A stretch of DNA of 64,000 nucleotides from Enterococcus timonensis (GCF_900104595.1 NZ_FNVY01000004.1:372001-436000), one strand, 5' to 3'. Counted from the first letter of the stretch, positions 42,193-51,723 are shown. Made by a program: numbers and translations. The notes: generated by a model from the sequence alone, not told the origin.

Positions 42193-42220
42193 TTGACGAA
42201 AATTTGCTATGATAGATACT
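42193..42220 (+). promoter_or_regulatory. promoter of gpsB
   Basis: TTGACG (42193-42198) and GATACT (42215-42220) with a 16-base spacer, about 40 bases before the gene. Confidence 0.6.
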
Positions 42221-42261
42221 GAGTAAAAGATTTTATTAAATCGTGGTTAGGTGGGATGATT

Positions 42262-42636
42262 ATGCCAGAATTAAACTTAGGTGCTAAAGATATTTTGCAA
42301 AAAGAGTTCAAACAAAAAATGCGCGGCTACGATCCAGATGAAGTGGACGAATTTTTAGACCTCGTCATTAAAGATTATGAAGCGTACAACAAAGAATTAA
42401 ATTTATTAAGAGAAGATAACGAACGTTTGTCAGCGAAAATCGATCAATTGAATCGCGCTCAACAAACCATGAGCCGCGTGCAAAAAGATGTGCCAAAAGC
42501 AACGAACGCCGTAACGAATTTTGATATTTTGAAACGTTTATCTAATTTAGAAAAAGAAGTTTTCGGAAAAAAATTAGATGAAGAAGTTGCCGACAATAGT
42601 CGCGATAATGATTTAGAAAAGACGAAGCAATTTTAA
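42262..42636 (+). CDS. gpsB: cell division regulator GpsB
   Basis: 124-aa DivIVA-like coiled-coil protein that coordinates septal and peripheral wall synthesis by binding PBPs. The N-terminal lipid/PBP-binding part ILQKEFKQKMRGYDPDEVDEFLDLVIKDYEAY (residues 12-43) is followed by the coiled coil and the C-terminal helix (LKRLSNLEKEVFGK). AGGTGG sits 6 bases before ATG 42262; an ATG at 42256 abuts it. Followed by rnpB, as in Bacillus and other enterococci. Confidence 0.93.
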   Translation: MPELNLGAKDILQKEFKQKMRGYDPDEVDEFLDLVIKDYEAYNKELNLLREDNERLSAKIDQLNRAQQTMSRVQKDVPKATNAVTNFDILKRLSNLEKEVFGKKLDEEVADNSRDNDLEKTKQF

Positions 42637-42678
42637 TAATATCTTGTAATTAACAATGGCTTAGTATATTGTAACTAG

Positions 42679-42732
42679 GAACGAAGCAATCATGTTTTTT
42701 ATGTAACGGTCGCCGTTACGGATTGATTGGAT
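42679..42732 (+). repeat. hairpin between gpsB and rnpB
   Basis: GTAACGG-TCG-CCGTTAC (42703-42719) is a perfect GC-rich stem; AGCAATCAT before it and ATTGATTGG after it extend the pairing. No T-run on the plus strand follows, and it precedes the RNase P RNA. Confidence 0.5.
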
Positions 42733-42746
42733 AAATTGAATAATGA

Positions 42747-43125
42747 TTTTGTGATTATTAGGTAATTGCGGCAAAATTTATTTTGCTGAGGAAAGTCCAT
42801 GCTCGCACCGACTGAGATGTCGGTAGTGTTCGTGCTTAGCGAAACCATAAGCTAAGGTACCTTAATAGGTAACGGCAGAAAAAAATCCTAAGGGCAACTA
42901 TGGATGAGTATTCTTGAAAGTGCCACAGTGACGAAGCGTATTTGGAAACGAAGACGGTGGAACGCGGTAAACCCCTCGAGCGAGCAACCCAAACAATGGT
43001 CGGGGCGCTTTTCTACGGAAATGAACGGATGAAGAGACGAGAAATCGGAGATAGATAATTACCCACGTGTTTTTTTACCTGGAAAAACACTGGACAGAAC
43101 ATGGCTTACAGATAATCACAAATCA
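42747..43125 (+). ncRNA. rnpB: RNase P RNA, bacterial class B
   Basis: Catalytic RNA of RNase P, which matures tRNA 5' ends. Conserved class-B segments are present: GAGGAAAGTCCATGCTCGCA at 42788-42807, TAGCGAAACCATAAGCTA, GAAAGTGCCACAGTGACGAA, GTGGAACGCGGTAAACCCCT with CGAGCGAGCAACCCAAA, and the 3' GACAGAACATGGCTTACAGA. The P1 stem closes the molecule (TTTGTGATTAT with ATAATCACAAA at 43112-43122). Ends are placed from P1, accurate to a few bases. A terminator follows. Confidence 0.95.
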
Positions 43126-43130
43126 GGTTT

Positions 43131-43162
43131 GCCTTCTTGCAATTTGCGGGAAGGTTTTTTTT
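43131..43162 (+). terminator. terminator of rnpB
   Basis: GCCTTC ... GGAAGGT with a TTGCAATTTGCG loop (inner GCAAT/ATTGC-like pairing weak), followed by eight Ts. Confidence 0.8.
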
Positions 43163-43177
43163 AAAATGGAGGGAATT

Positions 43178-44332
43178 ATGAAAGAGAATTTTAATTTATT
43201 AGCCACTTGTGGCGCTGGATTAGAGGCGTTAGTGGGAAAAGAATTACAACATTTAGGAATGGATAATACAGTAGAAAATGGTCGTGCCAGATTTGTCGGC
43301 ACCAAAGAAACTATTGCCAAGACAAATTTATGGTTACGGGTCGCTGACCGGGTAAAAATTATTGTCGGCGAATTTGAAGCTACAACTTTTGATCAATTAT
43401 TTGAAGGCGTTAAAGCGATGGATTGGGAGAATTATTTGCCAATGGATGCAGAATTTCCAGTCGCTGGAAAATCAGTCCGCTCCACTCTTTTTTCAACACC
43501 AGACGTGCAAGCAATTACTAAAAAAGCCATCGTTGAAAAATTAAAAGCTGTTTATCACCGTCCAAGTTCAGTGCCATTGCCAGAAACTGGCGCTTTATTT
43601 CAATTGGAAGTTTCGATTTTAAAAGATCATGTGATGGTGACGTTAGACACAACCGGTCCTTCTTTATTTAAACGTGGCTACCGTAAAGAAAAAGGTGGCG
43701 CACCTTTAAAAGAAAATATGGCCGCCGCTTTAGTTATTTTAAGCAATTGGCATTTTGACCGACCATTTGTCGATCCCGTTTGTGGTTCAGGAACGATTTG
43801 TATTGAAGCGGCGATGTTGGGAGCTAATATTGCGCCTGGTAGTAATCGTGAATTTACTTGCGAGAGCTGGCCTTATTTTGAAGCGGAAATTTTTGAAAAT
43901 GCGCGGACCCAAGCTGATGAAGCCGTCAATTACGATATTATTTTAGACATTGCCGGTTCTGATATTGATGGCTCTATGATTGAAATTGCCAAGCGCAACG
44001 CTGAAGAAGCGGGCGTAGCGGAACATATTACGTTCAAACAATTAGCAGTGAAAGATTTTAAAACAGATAAAGAATATGGCGTAATGGTCGCTAATCCTCC
44101 TTACGGCGAACGATTAGGTGAAGAGGCTAATGTCCAAAAATTATACCAAGAACTTGGACAAGTTTTCCGTCCAATGACTACTTGGAGCAAATATATTTTA
44201 ACTAGTGATTTAACTTTCGAAAAAGCTTACGGCATGCGGGCAACTAAGAAAAGAAAATTATATAACGGCGCCTTGCGAACGGATTTATTCCAATTTTGGG
44301 GCAGCCGTCCTAAAAGAGGAGGAGTACAATGA
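43178..44332 (+). CDS. THUMP-domain class I SAM RNA methyltransferase (YpsC/RlmL-like)
   Basis: 384-aa RNA methyltransferase. N-terminal THUMP domain (FNLLATCGAGLEALVGKEL, residues 4-22, to about 160), then the methyltransferase domain with DPVCGSGTICIEAAMLGAN near 191-209 (SAM loop) and VMVANPPYGERLGEE near 300-314 (NPPY catalytic motif). Relatives methylate guanosine in 23S rRNA (N2). The open frame runs 111 bases upstream over the rnpB terminator; ATG 43178 with GGAGGG is the real start. Overlaps the next gene by four bases. Confidence 0.9.
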   Translation: MKENFNLLATCGAGLEALVGKELQHLGMDNTVENGRARFVGTKETIAKTNLWLRVADRVKIIVGEFEATTFDQLFEGVKAMDWENYLPMDAEFPVAGKSVRSTLFSTPDVQAITKKAIVEKLKAVYHRPSSVPLPETGALFQLEVSILKDHVMVTLDTTGPSLFKRGYRKEKGGAPLKENMAAALVILSNWHFDRPFVDPVCGSGTICIEAAMLGANIAPGSNREFTCESWPYFEAEIFENARTQADEAVNYDIILDIAGSDIDGSMIEIAKRNAEEAGVAEHITFKQLAVKDFKTDKEYGVMVANPPYGERLGEEANVQKLYQELGQVFRPMTTWSKYILTSDLTFEKAYGMRATKKRKLYNGALRTDLFQFWGSRPKRGGVQ

Positions 44333-45834
44333 GTCAAGTAACTGAAGTTGATTTTTTAGCGTTAATTAAAAAGGAAGATTTGTTGAATCGTTCTTTGGCG
44401 CTTTTAGAATGGGACGAACAAACAGGTATGCCAGAAGCTGCCAGTGAGTATCGGTCGGAAATGAATAGTTTATTGACTGAGTTACGATTTGAAACGGCTA
44501 ATGGTTCTGATATGAAAAATTTCTTGACGTATTTTGAAAATCATCAAGACCAACTTTCTGAAGTAGGAAAATCCGTCTATCAACAAGCGAAAAAAGATTT
44601 TGATCTCTTTGCTAAAATTGATCAAGACGATTATGTCGCTTACCAAAAAGACGTTTCGAAAGCTTATAGTGCTTGGGCCAAAGCTCGAAAAGCCAAAGAC
44701 TTTCAAATTTTTGCTCCTAGTCTAGAAAAAATTGTCGCGCATTTAAAACAGTTTATTCCGTTGTGGCAAAAAGATGAAAAAACGCCGTATGATGTGTTAT
44801 TAAATCAATACGAACCAGGCATGACAGTAGAAATTTTAGATGAAGTTTTTGCGCAATTGTTAGCAGGGATTACTAAAATTCGCCAAACGTTAAAAGAAAA
44901 GGGAACAGAACCTGAGATCGATTTCTTGCACCGATTCGTTTCAAAAGAACAACAACAACAATTTGTTAGAGCGCTAGCTGAAAAAGTTGGTTATGATTTT
45001 AAGCGCGGCCGTTTAGATGATACGATTCATCCATTCATGACCGGTATTAATCGCTTGGATGCGCGGATTACCACTCGCTGGGATGAGCACGATTTTATGA
45101 TGGCTACTTTTGGGGTTATTCATGAAGCGGGTCATGGCGTTTATGAACAAAATGTCGATCCGAAATTTGATTATACGAATCTTTCCGGCGGCGTTTCGAT
45201 GGGTATTCACGAGTCGCAATCGCTGTTTAATGAAATTATTATCGGCTCGTCTAAAAACTTTTGGCAAACCAATTATCCGATGTTTCAAGAAATCACTGGC
45301 GATACTTTCGCTGATATTTCTTTTGAAGATTTCTATCGTTCTATGAAACAAACGAAAAGTTCCTTGATTCGAATTGAAGCCGATCCTTTAACGTATCCGA
45401 TTCATATTATTATTCGTTATGAAATTGAAAAAGAATTGTTTAATGGAAACTTAGCCGTGGCTGATTTGCCTAAAGTTTGGGCTGAAAAATACCAAGAATA
45501 TCTTGGTGTGACACCAGCAAATGATTTAGAAGGTGTCTTGCAAGATGTCCATTGGTCTGGTGGAAGCTTTGGCTATTTCCCAAGTTACGCATTAGGCTAC
45601 ATGTATGCCGCGCAACTATATGACGCGATGAATGAGGATCAAGACGTGGAAGAAATTTTATTGACAGATGATTATTCACCCATTGTTAAATGGAATACTG
45701 AAAAAATTCACCAATATGGCGCTAGCAAACAACCAAATTGGCTGATGGAACAAGCTTGTGGCCAGCAGTTGAATCCCCAACATTTGTTAAATTATTTGCA
45801 AAAAATTTATTTTGATGTTTATCAAGTGAAATAA
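44329..45834 (+). CDS. M32 family metallocarboxypeptidase
   Basis: 501-aa zinc carboxypeptidase (thermostable carboxypeptidase 1 type) that removes single C-terminal residues from peptides. It has the HExxH zinc motif FGVIHEAGHGVYEQ near 260-273, with downstream Glu in GIHESQSLFNE near 288-298 and the IRxxAD-like IRIEADPLTYPIHIIIR near 345-361. The start codon overlaps the previous stop (ATGA), so the two are coupled. Confidence 0.93.
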   Translation: MSQVTEVDFLALIKKEDLLNRSLALLEWDEQTGMPEAASEYRSEMNSLLTELRFETANGSDMKNFLTYFENHQDQLSEVGKSVYQQAKKDFDLFAKIDQDDYVAYQKDVSKAYSAWAKARKAKDFQIFAPSLEKIVAHLKQFIPLWQKDEKTPYDVLLNQYEPGMTVEILDEVFAQLLAGITKIRQTLKEKGTEPEIDFLHRFVSKEQQQQFVRALAEKVGYDFKRGRLDDTIHPFMTGINRLDARITTRWDEHDFMMATFGVIHEAGHGVYEQNVDPKFDYTNLSGGVSMGIHESQSLFNEIIIGSSKNFWQTNYPMFQEITGDTFADISFEDFYRSMKQTKSSLIRIEADPLTYPIHIIIRYEIEKELFNGNLAVADLPKVWAEKYQEYLGVTPANDLEGVLQDVHWSGGSFGYFPSYALGYMYAAQLYDAMNEDQDVEEILLTDDYSPIVKWNTEKIHQYGASKQPNWLMEQACGQQLNPQHLLNYLQKIYFDVYQVK

Positions 45835-45896
45835 AAGTAAAGTAGGAGAAGGCCGCGGATTTTTGCGGTCTTTTTTTAACGGGAGGTGAAAAAATC

Positions 45897-48284
45897 GTGG
45901 AAAAAGAAATTTCTGTCCGGAATTTAGTGGAATTTATTATGAAAACTGGCGACTTAATTTCTGGAAAAAATTCACAACACACAGCGGAAATGGGTGCGAA
46001 AATTCACCGCCGTTTGCAAGGGCAAAAGCAAAAAGCCAATCCCAATTATCAAAAAGAAGTGGCGGTAAAATTTACATATAAAGCCTCGGAGTTGGAATTT
46101 CTAATTCGTGGGCGAATTGACGGATTATATGAAGAGGACGCTCTTTGGGTCGTTGACGAAATAAAAACTTCTGAAGATGAGTGGGAAACCTTGACGGAAA
46201 AGCAAGTTGATCTTTATTTTGCCCAAGCAATGTTCTATGCCTATTTTTTAGCTGGTGAAAAAAATCTAGAACAAGTAGCTTGTGACCTGATTTATTTTGA
46301 AGTGTTAACGGAAAATATTCAAGTCACCCGCCGCACATTTACTAAAGAGGCATTAGCGGATTTTGTAGCGGACATCTTAGATCAATATGCTAAATGGTAT
46401 CGTCTGGTAGAAGGATTTGAAGAAACAGCCGAAAAAACCATTGGAGAAATGACTTTTCCTTACCCTCAATATCGCAAAGGCCAACACCAGTTGATGGGTG
46501 TTGTTTATAAATCGGTTATGAGTCAAAAACAATTATTTTTACAAGCGCCAACAGGAACCGGTAAGACGATTTCCACTTTATTTCCAGCGTTAAAAGTCTT
46601 AGCCGCCAAAAAAATTCCGCGTATTTTTTACCTCACCGCTAAAACCATCACCCGCACTGTCGCCGAAGAAGGACTCTTAGCCATGCATCGTACCGGTTTA
46701 AAAATTAAAACCGTCACTATTACGGCTAAAGATAAAATTAGTTTTCCATTACCAGATGGACTGGAAGCTCATGAAAGTCCTTATTCAATTGGTTATTATG
46801 ACCGCGTCAATGAAGGACTATGGGATATTTTATCCAATGAAGATTTCATCACGCGGCCAGTTATTGAAAATTACGCCAAAAAGCATTCCTTAGATCCTTT
46901 TGAATTTTCTTTAGATATTGCTCTTTTTTGCCAAGTGGTGATTTGTGATTACAATTATGTATACGATCCGCTAGTTTATTTGCGGCGCTTTTTTGAAGAA
47001 GTCACAGAAAAAAATGCGCCCCTTTTGCTAGTAGATGAAGCGCATAATTTGGTTAGCCGAGCTAAAGAAATGTATTCAGCCACTCTTTCTTTAAAAAAAA
47101 CGCAGGCGGCTTTGAAGTATTTTAAAACAATTCCTGAAACCAATTCTTTCACTAAAAAAGGCCGGCGCTTATTTAATAAGGTGGTTAAACTTTTAAAAGA
47201 AAAAAAGGAAGAACAAACAGTGGTTTTTGCCACCCAAAAGGAAAACTGGCTAGAATTAATGGAGGTCCTAACACCTTTAGTAGAATTTTTACTAGAATAT
47301 TTGCCCACCAAGAAATTTAATGAACAGCAACAAGTACTAGATTGGACCTTTGAAGCGCGAGGATTTTTAAAAATTGGGGAACTATTTGATGAGGAATTTG
47401 TATTAGGAATAGAAACGGATCGCTATGATTTTTTAGTTAAAATCATTTGTTTAGATCCGGCTAAATTCTTAGAAGCACGCCACCAACAAGCGTATAGTAG
47501 TATTTTATTTTCAGCGACCTTGAGTCCAATGGATTATTTTAAAGAGCGCCTGGGAGCTGTGAAGCCGGTGCATTTTTCTTTATCCTCGCCATTTCCTAGA
47601 GATCACCAGCAAGTGATTATTGCCGATTATATCGAAACGACATTTTACAAACGAGCTGAAAATATCGAGAAAATTGTCGATGCGATTTATTTTTTAGCGA
47701 CAAGTCAAACAGGGAATTATTTCGTATTTTGTCCGTCGACTATTTTTATGGAGCAAATTTATGAGGCCTTTTCGAGTAGGTACAATGAAAAGGTTATCCT
47801 TTTAAAACAAGAACCGGAAATGACTGAAATACAGCGGGAAGAATTTCTGGAGCAATTTAAAGAAAATCCCGAAAAAAAGACGAATAAAAGTTTAGTCGCT
47901 TTTGCTCTTTTAGGTGGTATTTTTTCAGAAGGGATTGATCTAAAAGGGACACGATTAATTGGTACCGCGATTGTGGGGGTAGGTTTACCGCAAATCAATC
48001 CTGTATTAGACCTTGAAAAAAATTATTACCAAGAAAAAAATGGCCAAGGATTTGCCTACGCCTATCAATTACCAGGGATGAATAAAGTCTTACAAGCAGT
48101 AGGACGGGTCATCCGCACACCAGAAGATTATGGCTTGATTTTTTTATTAGATGCGCGTTTTTTACGACTTGACTATCAAAAATTACTGCCAGTTGATTGG
48201 CAGGTGGGCGTGGCCCATAATGCTCTGGGTTTACAAGAAGGAGCGCAAGCATTTTGGCAGCAAAAAAAGACTGAGCAAAATTAA
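45897..48284 (+). CDS. DinG/XPD-like ATP-dependent helicase with N-terminal PD-(D/E)xK domain
   Basis: 795-aa protein. Residues 1-130 hold a nuclease-like domain (GRIDGLYEEDALWVVDEIKTSE near 72-93, with D and ExK). Then superfamily 2 helicase motifs: Walker A APTGTGKTIST near 215-225, VDEAHNL near 376-382, SATLSP near 540, and a C-terminal QAVGRVIRT motif near 740. In this family the 4Fe-4S domain normally carries Cys in KI-C-F, CNPEEC and V-C-PFE positions; here they read KISF, EAHES and LDPFEFS, so the cluster is probably absent. Start is GTG after GGGAGGTG. Role: DNA repair or nucleic-acid processing. Confidence 0.87.
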   Translation: MEKEISVRNLVEFIMKTGDLISGKNSQHTAEMGAKIHRRLQGQKQKANPNYQKEVAVKFTYKASELEFLIRGRIDGLYEEDALWVVDEIKTSEDEWETLTEKQVDLYFAQAMFYAYFLAGEKNLEQVACDLIYFEVLTENIQVTRRTFTKEALADFVADILDQYAKWYRLVEGFEETAEKTIGEMTFPYPQYRKGQHQLMGVVYKSVMSQKQLFLQAPTGTGKTISTLFPALKVLAAKKIPRIFYLTAKTITRTVAEEGLLAMHRTGLKIKTVTITAKDKISFPLPDGLEAHESPYSIGYYDRVNEGLWDILSNEDFITRPVIENYAKKHSLDPFEFSLDIALFCQVVICDYNYVYDPLVYLRRFFEEVTEKNAPLLLVDEAHNLVSRAKEMYSATLSLKKTQAALKYFKTIPETNSFTKKGRRLFNKVVKLLKEKKEEQTVVFATQKENWLELMEVLTPLVEFLLEYLPTKKFNEQQQVLDWTFEARGFLKIGELFDEEFVLGIETDRYDFLVKIICLDPAKFLEARHQQAYSSILFSATLSPMDYFKERLGAVKPVHFSLSSPFPRDHQQVIIADYIETTFYKRAENIEKIVDAIYFLATSQTGNYFVFCPSTIFMEQIYEAFSSRYNEKVILLKQEPEMTEIQREEFLEQFKENPEKKTNKSLVAFALLGGIFSEGIDLKGTRLIGTAIVGVGLPQINPVLDLEKNYYQEKNGQGFAYAYQLPGMNKVLQAVGRVIRTPEDYGLIFLLDARFLRLDYQKLLPVDWQVGVAHNALGLQEGAQAFWQQKKTEQN

Positions 48285-48306
48285 TTAAATTTTGCCCAGT
48301 CTTTTT
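48264..48306. terminator. bidirectional terminator between helicase and ASCH gene
   Basis: AGACTGAGCAAAATT pairs with AATTTTGCCCAGTCT around AATTA, with As on one side and TTTTT on the other. The helicase stop lies inside the stem. Confidence 0.85.
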
Positions 48307-48765
48307 CTAGTTAACAACATCAAAAATTTCATAAACGACTAAAGCTTCTTTACGAAAAGGTAAGCCACAACTGTTGGCTTCTTTAGTGAAGAATTCTTCG
48401 TGTACTTTTTTCCAATAAGCCAATGATCTGTCGCCTTCGCCTTCTAAATAAGCGTGGGCGGCGGTGACTTGTTGAAAAGAAATAAATTCCACCACTTTTG
48501 TTTGGATAACAACTTTGGCTTCTTGGGCACTATTTAGTATGACGGAATATTCGCCAACTTTAGGAAATTCATCTTTTTCAAGCAGATAAAGATCGTAGTA
48601 AGAGGCGGTGCCGCGTTTTTTTCCTTGCAACACGAGATCTAACAATTCATCTACTTGCTGAGAGTCACCACCAAAAGCCCAACTAGTGTAAGGTGTCTCT
48701 TCAGGTAACTTGTTTTTTATAGTAAAATCCCGCCAAAATTCTTCAATGGATAATGAATTATTCAA
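48307..48765 (-). CDS. ASCH domain protein
   Basis: 152-aa protein. SWAFGGDSQQVDELLDLVLQGKKRGTAS (near 28-55) is the conserved ASCH N-terminal region, with the GKKRGTAS basic loop expected to bind RNA or nucleotide. LEGEGDRSLAYWKKVHEEFF (near 108-127) completes the domain. The family relates to pseudouridine-synthase-like (PUA) folds and includes some RNA-modifying or amidohydrolase enzymes. The start overlaps the MBL gene stop by 8 bases on the minus strand. Confidence 0.85.
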   Translation of the reverse strand: MNNSLSIEEFWRDFTIKNKLPEETPYTSWAFGGDSQQVDELLDLVLQGKKRGTASYYDLYLLEKDEFPKVGEYSVILNSAQEAKVVIQTKVVEFISFQQVTAAHAYLEGEGDRSLAYWKKVHEEFFTKEANSCGLPFRKEALVVYEIFDVVN

Positions 48766-49384
48766 ATAAATTCCCCCCAGTTAAAAACGGATTTTCAATT
48801 AGTTCCGAACCAATCGTAGTATTTTCGCCGTGCCCTGGAAAAATCAAAGTCTCTTTTGGCAAAATACAAAGTTTTTCTGTGATGCTCTTAAGTAAAGTAT
48901 TTTTGTCACCAGTAGGAAAATCAGTCCGGCCAATACTTTGTTTAAATAAAGTATCCCCCACAATTGCAAAGTCAGAAAACAATAAACTAACAGAACCAAA
49001 AGAATGTCCCGGTGTTTCTACCACTTGAAAAGAAAACTCACCTAACGCCATCATCGGCTGATAAGGATGCGTCGCCGCGCCACTAATGAAGGGCGCACCA
49101 AACATTTCCGATAAATTATAATAAGAATCTTGTAGCCATGCCGCTTCTTTACTACTTAAAAAAACGGGCACCGGATATTCATTTAATAAAAAATCTAAGG
49201 CGCCAAAATGATCAAAGTGGGCATGGGTTAATAAAATTGCCGCCACAATTTTGCCGGTATGTTTAATTTCTTCAACAATTTTTTCTCCGTCAGAACCGGG
49301 GTCGACGACTAACAATTCTTCTTGGCCAATAAGCAAATAACAATTTTCAGCCATCGGTCCAGTGACAATTTGCATAATACGCAT
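48758..49384 (-). CDS. MBL-fold metallohydrolase (glyoxalase II-like)
   Basis: 208-aa zinc hydrolase of the YqgX/hydroxyacylglutathione hydrolase type. Metal motif THAHFDH near 54-60, later His in ETPGHSFGSV near 120-129, DTLF near 142-145 and C-terminal PGHGENTTI near 187. The substrate is uncertain: low-GC Gram-positives use bacillithiol or glutathione-like thiols. I chose ATG 49384 because GGGAG lies 8 bases upstream; several in-frame ATGs extend the ORF to 49420. Confidence 0.85.
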   Translation of the reverse strand: MRIMQIVTGPMAENCYLLIGQEELLVVDPGSDGEKIVEEIKHTGKIVAAILLTHAHFDHFGALDFLLNEYPVPVFLSSKEAAWLQDSYYNLSEMFGAPFISGAATHPYQPMMALGEFSFQVVETPGHSFGSVSLLFSDFAIVGDTLFKQSIGRTDFPTGDKNTLLKSITEKLCILPKETLIFPGHGENTTIGSELIENPFLTGGNLFE

Positions 49385-49532
49385 AAATTCAGCTCCCATT
49401 TTCATTCCTTGTTGATTCATTATAACAATTTTTAAGGGTCAAGACTACTGACAATAGGGCTGAGGTACTTTGGCAGGCGGGTTATTTCATGGTATACTAA
49501 GGAAGTTCAAATAATGAATCAAGGAGGCTATG

Positions 49533-49880
49533 ATGGATCAAGAAATCGAAAAAACCAATCGTCTGAATGCACTCTTTGAGTTTTATGCGACGCTACTTAC
49601 CGAAAAACAAATGAATTATCTAGAGCTTTACTATGCTGACGATTACTCCTTGGGGGAAATTGCCGAGATGTATGGCGTTTCCCGCCAAGCCGTGTATGAT
49701 AATATTAAACGTTCCAGTAAACTCCTAGAAAATTATGAAAAAAAACTCTCTCTCTATTCAAATTATTTAGTGCGGGATGAAATTTTCCAGGAACTTAAAA
49801 ATTACGCCACCAAAAATTATCCTAACGATGAAATGCTCCAATTATTTGTCGACCGTCTAGAAGATTTAGAAGAAGAATAA
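49533..49880 (+). CDS. ylxM: YlxM-type signal recognition particle accessory protein (UPF0122)
   Basis: 115-aa helix-turn-helix protein ([23 protein letters not shown] near 44-66), sigma-70 region-4-like, that is always found with ffh and modulates SRP GTPase activity. AGGAGG lies 5 bases before ATG 49533 (an ATG at 49530 is too close). It starts a ylxM-ffh operon. Confidence 0.92.
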   Translation: MDQEIEKTNRLNALFEFYATLLTEKQMNYLELYYADDYSLGEIAEMYGVSRQAVYDNIKRSSKLLENYEKKLSLYSNYLVRDEIFQELKNYATKNYPNDEMLQLFVDRLEDLEEE

Positions 49881-49911
49881 AAAACTACATAAAATAAAGT
49901 GAGGAAATCAG

Positions 49912-51333
49912 ATGGCTTTTGAAAGTTTAACCCAGCGTCTTCAAGGCGCCATGAGCAAATTACGCCGTAAAGGCAAAGTATCGGAATCTGACGTTAAAGA
50001 AATGATGCGGGAAATCCGCCTAGCTTTACTTGAAGCCGACGTCAATTACAAAGTGGTGAAAGATTTTACCAAACGAGTTTCAGATCGTGCAGTGGGTCAA
50101 GAAGTATTGGACTCTCTTTCGGCCGCCCAACAAATTGTCAAAATCGTTGACGAAGAACTTACGGCTACTTTAGGTAGCGAGGCCGTTCTTTTAAATAAAA
50201 ATCCTAAAATTCCCACCGTCATTATGATGGTGGGTCTTCAAGGGGCCGGGAAAACGACTTTTGCCGGAAAACTTTCGCAGTTTCTAAAGAAAAATGAAAA
50301 TGCCCGTCCACTTTTAATTGCCGGAGACGTTTATCGTCCAGCGGCCATTGATCAATTAAAAGTGATTGGTGAACAATTAGAGGTGCCGGTTTTTGATTTA
50401 GGAACTGATGTATCGCCTGTCGAAATTGTTCGTCAAGGGTTAAATCAAGCACACGAACAAAAAAATGATTACGTCATTATCGATACCGCCGGCCGTTTGC
50501 ATATTGATGAAAAATTAATGGGCGAACTAAAAGATATTAAAGCTTTAGCCAACCCTAACGAAATCTTACTTGTTGTGGATGCCATGACAGGTCAAGATGC
50601 CGTCAATGTGGCGGAAAGTTTTAACGAACAACTTGATATTACCGGGGTTGTCTTAACGAAACTCGATGGGGATACGCGTGGTGGGGCGGCTCTGTCCATT
50701 CGCGCAGTTACCGGCAAACCAATTAAATTTTCTGGGACTGGTGAAAAATTAACTGATTTAGAAATTTTTTATCCAGACCGGATGTCTTCACGGATTTTAG
50801 GGATGGGGGATTTGCTCACCTTAATTGAAAAAGCGCAACTCGATTACGATGAACAAAAAACGCAAGACCTCGCTGAAAAAATGCGGGAAAATAGTTTTGA
50901 CTTTAATGATTTTATTGAGCAATTAGATCAAGTCATGGGCATGGGTCCAATTGAAGATTTAATGAAAATGATTCCGGGGATGAGTAATATGCCCGGCATT
51001 GAAAATGTTAAAGTCGATCCTAAAGACATTGACCGCAAAAAAGCGATTGTCTTTTCCATGACACCCGCCGAAAGAGAAAATCCAGATTTATTGAATCCTT
51101 CTCGTCGTCGCCGAATCGCTGCTGGTTCCGGAAATTCAGTTATTGAAGTCAATCGGATGATTAAACAATTTAATGAATCGAAAAAAATGATGCAACAAAT
51201 GACAAAAGGGAATTTCAATATGCCGGGAATGGATAATATGTTTGGCCAAGGAGTCAAAGGAAAATTATCTAAAATGGCGATGAAATCCTATATGAAAAAA
51301 ACTGGTAAAGCTAAAAAGAAAAAGAAAAAATAA
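49912..51333 (+). CDS. ffh: signal recognition particle protein Ffh
   Basis: 473-aa SRP54 GTPase that binds signal peptides on ribosomes and delivers them to FtsY. N domain (about 1-85), G domain with GLQGAGKTTFAGK near 108-120, DTAGRLHID near 190-198 and VVLTKLDGDTRGGAAL near 246-261, then the Met-rich M domain (MGMGPIEDLMKMIPGMSNM near 342-360). Starts 31 bp after ylxM. The Lys-rich end KKKKKK is normal. Confidence 0.96.
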   Translation: MAFESLTQRLQGAMSKLRRKGKVSESDVKEMMREIRLALLEADVNYKVVKDFTKRVSDRAVGQEVLDSLSAAQQIVKIVDEELTATLGSEAVLLNKNPKIPTVIMMVGLQGAGKTTFAGKLSQFLKKNENARPLLIAGDVYRPAAIDQLKVIGEQLEVPVFDLGTDVSPVEIVRQGLNQAHEQKNDYVIIDTAGRLHIDEKLMGELKDIKALANPNEILLVVDAMTGQDAVNVAESFNEQLDITGVVLTKLDGDTRGGAALSIRAVTGKPIKFSGTGEKLTDLEIFYPDRMSSRILGMGDLLTLIEKAQLDYDEQKTQDLAEKMRENSFDFNDFIEQLDQVMGMGPIEDLMKMIPGMSNMPGIENVKVDPKDIDRKKAIVFSMTPAERENPDLLNPSRRRRIAAGSGNSVIEVNRMIKQFNESKKMMQQMTKGNFNMPGMDNMFGQGVKGKLSKMAMKSYMKKTGKAKKKKKK

Positions 51334-51384
51334 AATATCCCGATAAAAAACACAAAAATTTTTCACCCTGTAAAGAAAAAAGAC

Positions 51385-51413
51385 TTTACACCCTTAAAAA
51401 AAGATGCTATACT
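51385..51413 (+). promoter_or_regulatory. promoter of rpsP
   Basis: TTTACA (51385-51390) and TATACT (51408-51413) with an exact 17-base spacer, 37 bases before the gene. A GTAAAG/CTTTAC repeat overlaps the -35. Confidence 0.8.
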
Positions 51414-51450
51414 AATTTTCGTTAAGAAATTATGATGGAGGTGCCAAATA

Positions 51451-51723
51451 ATGGCAGTTAAAATTCGTTTAAAACGTATGGGTTCAAAGAAAGCTCCTTT
51501 TTACAGAATCGTTGTTGCTGATTCTCGTTCACCACGTGATGGTCGTTACATCGAAGTAGTTGGAACTTACAACCCTTTAAAAAATCCAGCTGAAGTGAAA
51601 TTACAAGAAGGAGAAATTCTTGATTGGTTACAAAAAGGTGCACAACCTTCTGATACTGTTCGGAATTTACTTTCTACAGCCGGAATTATGAAGAAACATC
51701 ACGAAGCAAAATACACTAAGTAA
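51451..51723 (+). CDS. rpsP: 30S ribosomal protein S16
   Basis: 90-aa ribosomal protein. Begins [20 protein letters not shown] and has [11 protein letters not shown] and YNPLKNPAE motifs, as in all S16 proteins. RBS GGAGGTG. Separate promoter; followed one base later by khpA's frame. Confidence 0.97.
   Translation: MAVKIRLKRMGSKKAPFYRIVVADSRSPRDGRYIEVVGTYNPLKNPAEVKLQEGEILDWLQKGAQPSDTVRNLLSTAGIMKKHHEAKYTK

Noticed and set aside
43067-43177. N-terminal extension of the methyltransferase reading frame upstream of ATG 43178
   Set aside because: It runs over the 3' end of rnpB and its terminator, has no RBS, and the conserved family start is at 43178.
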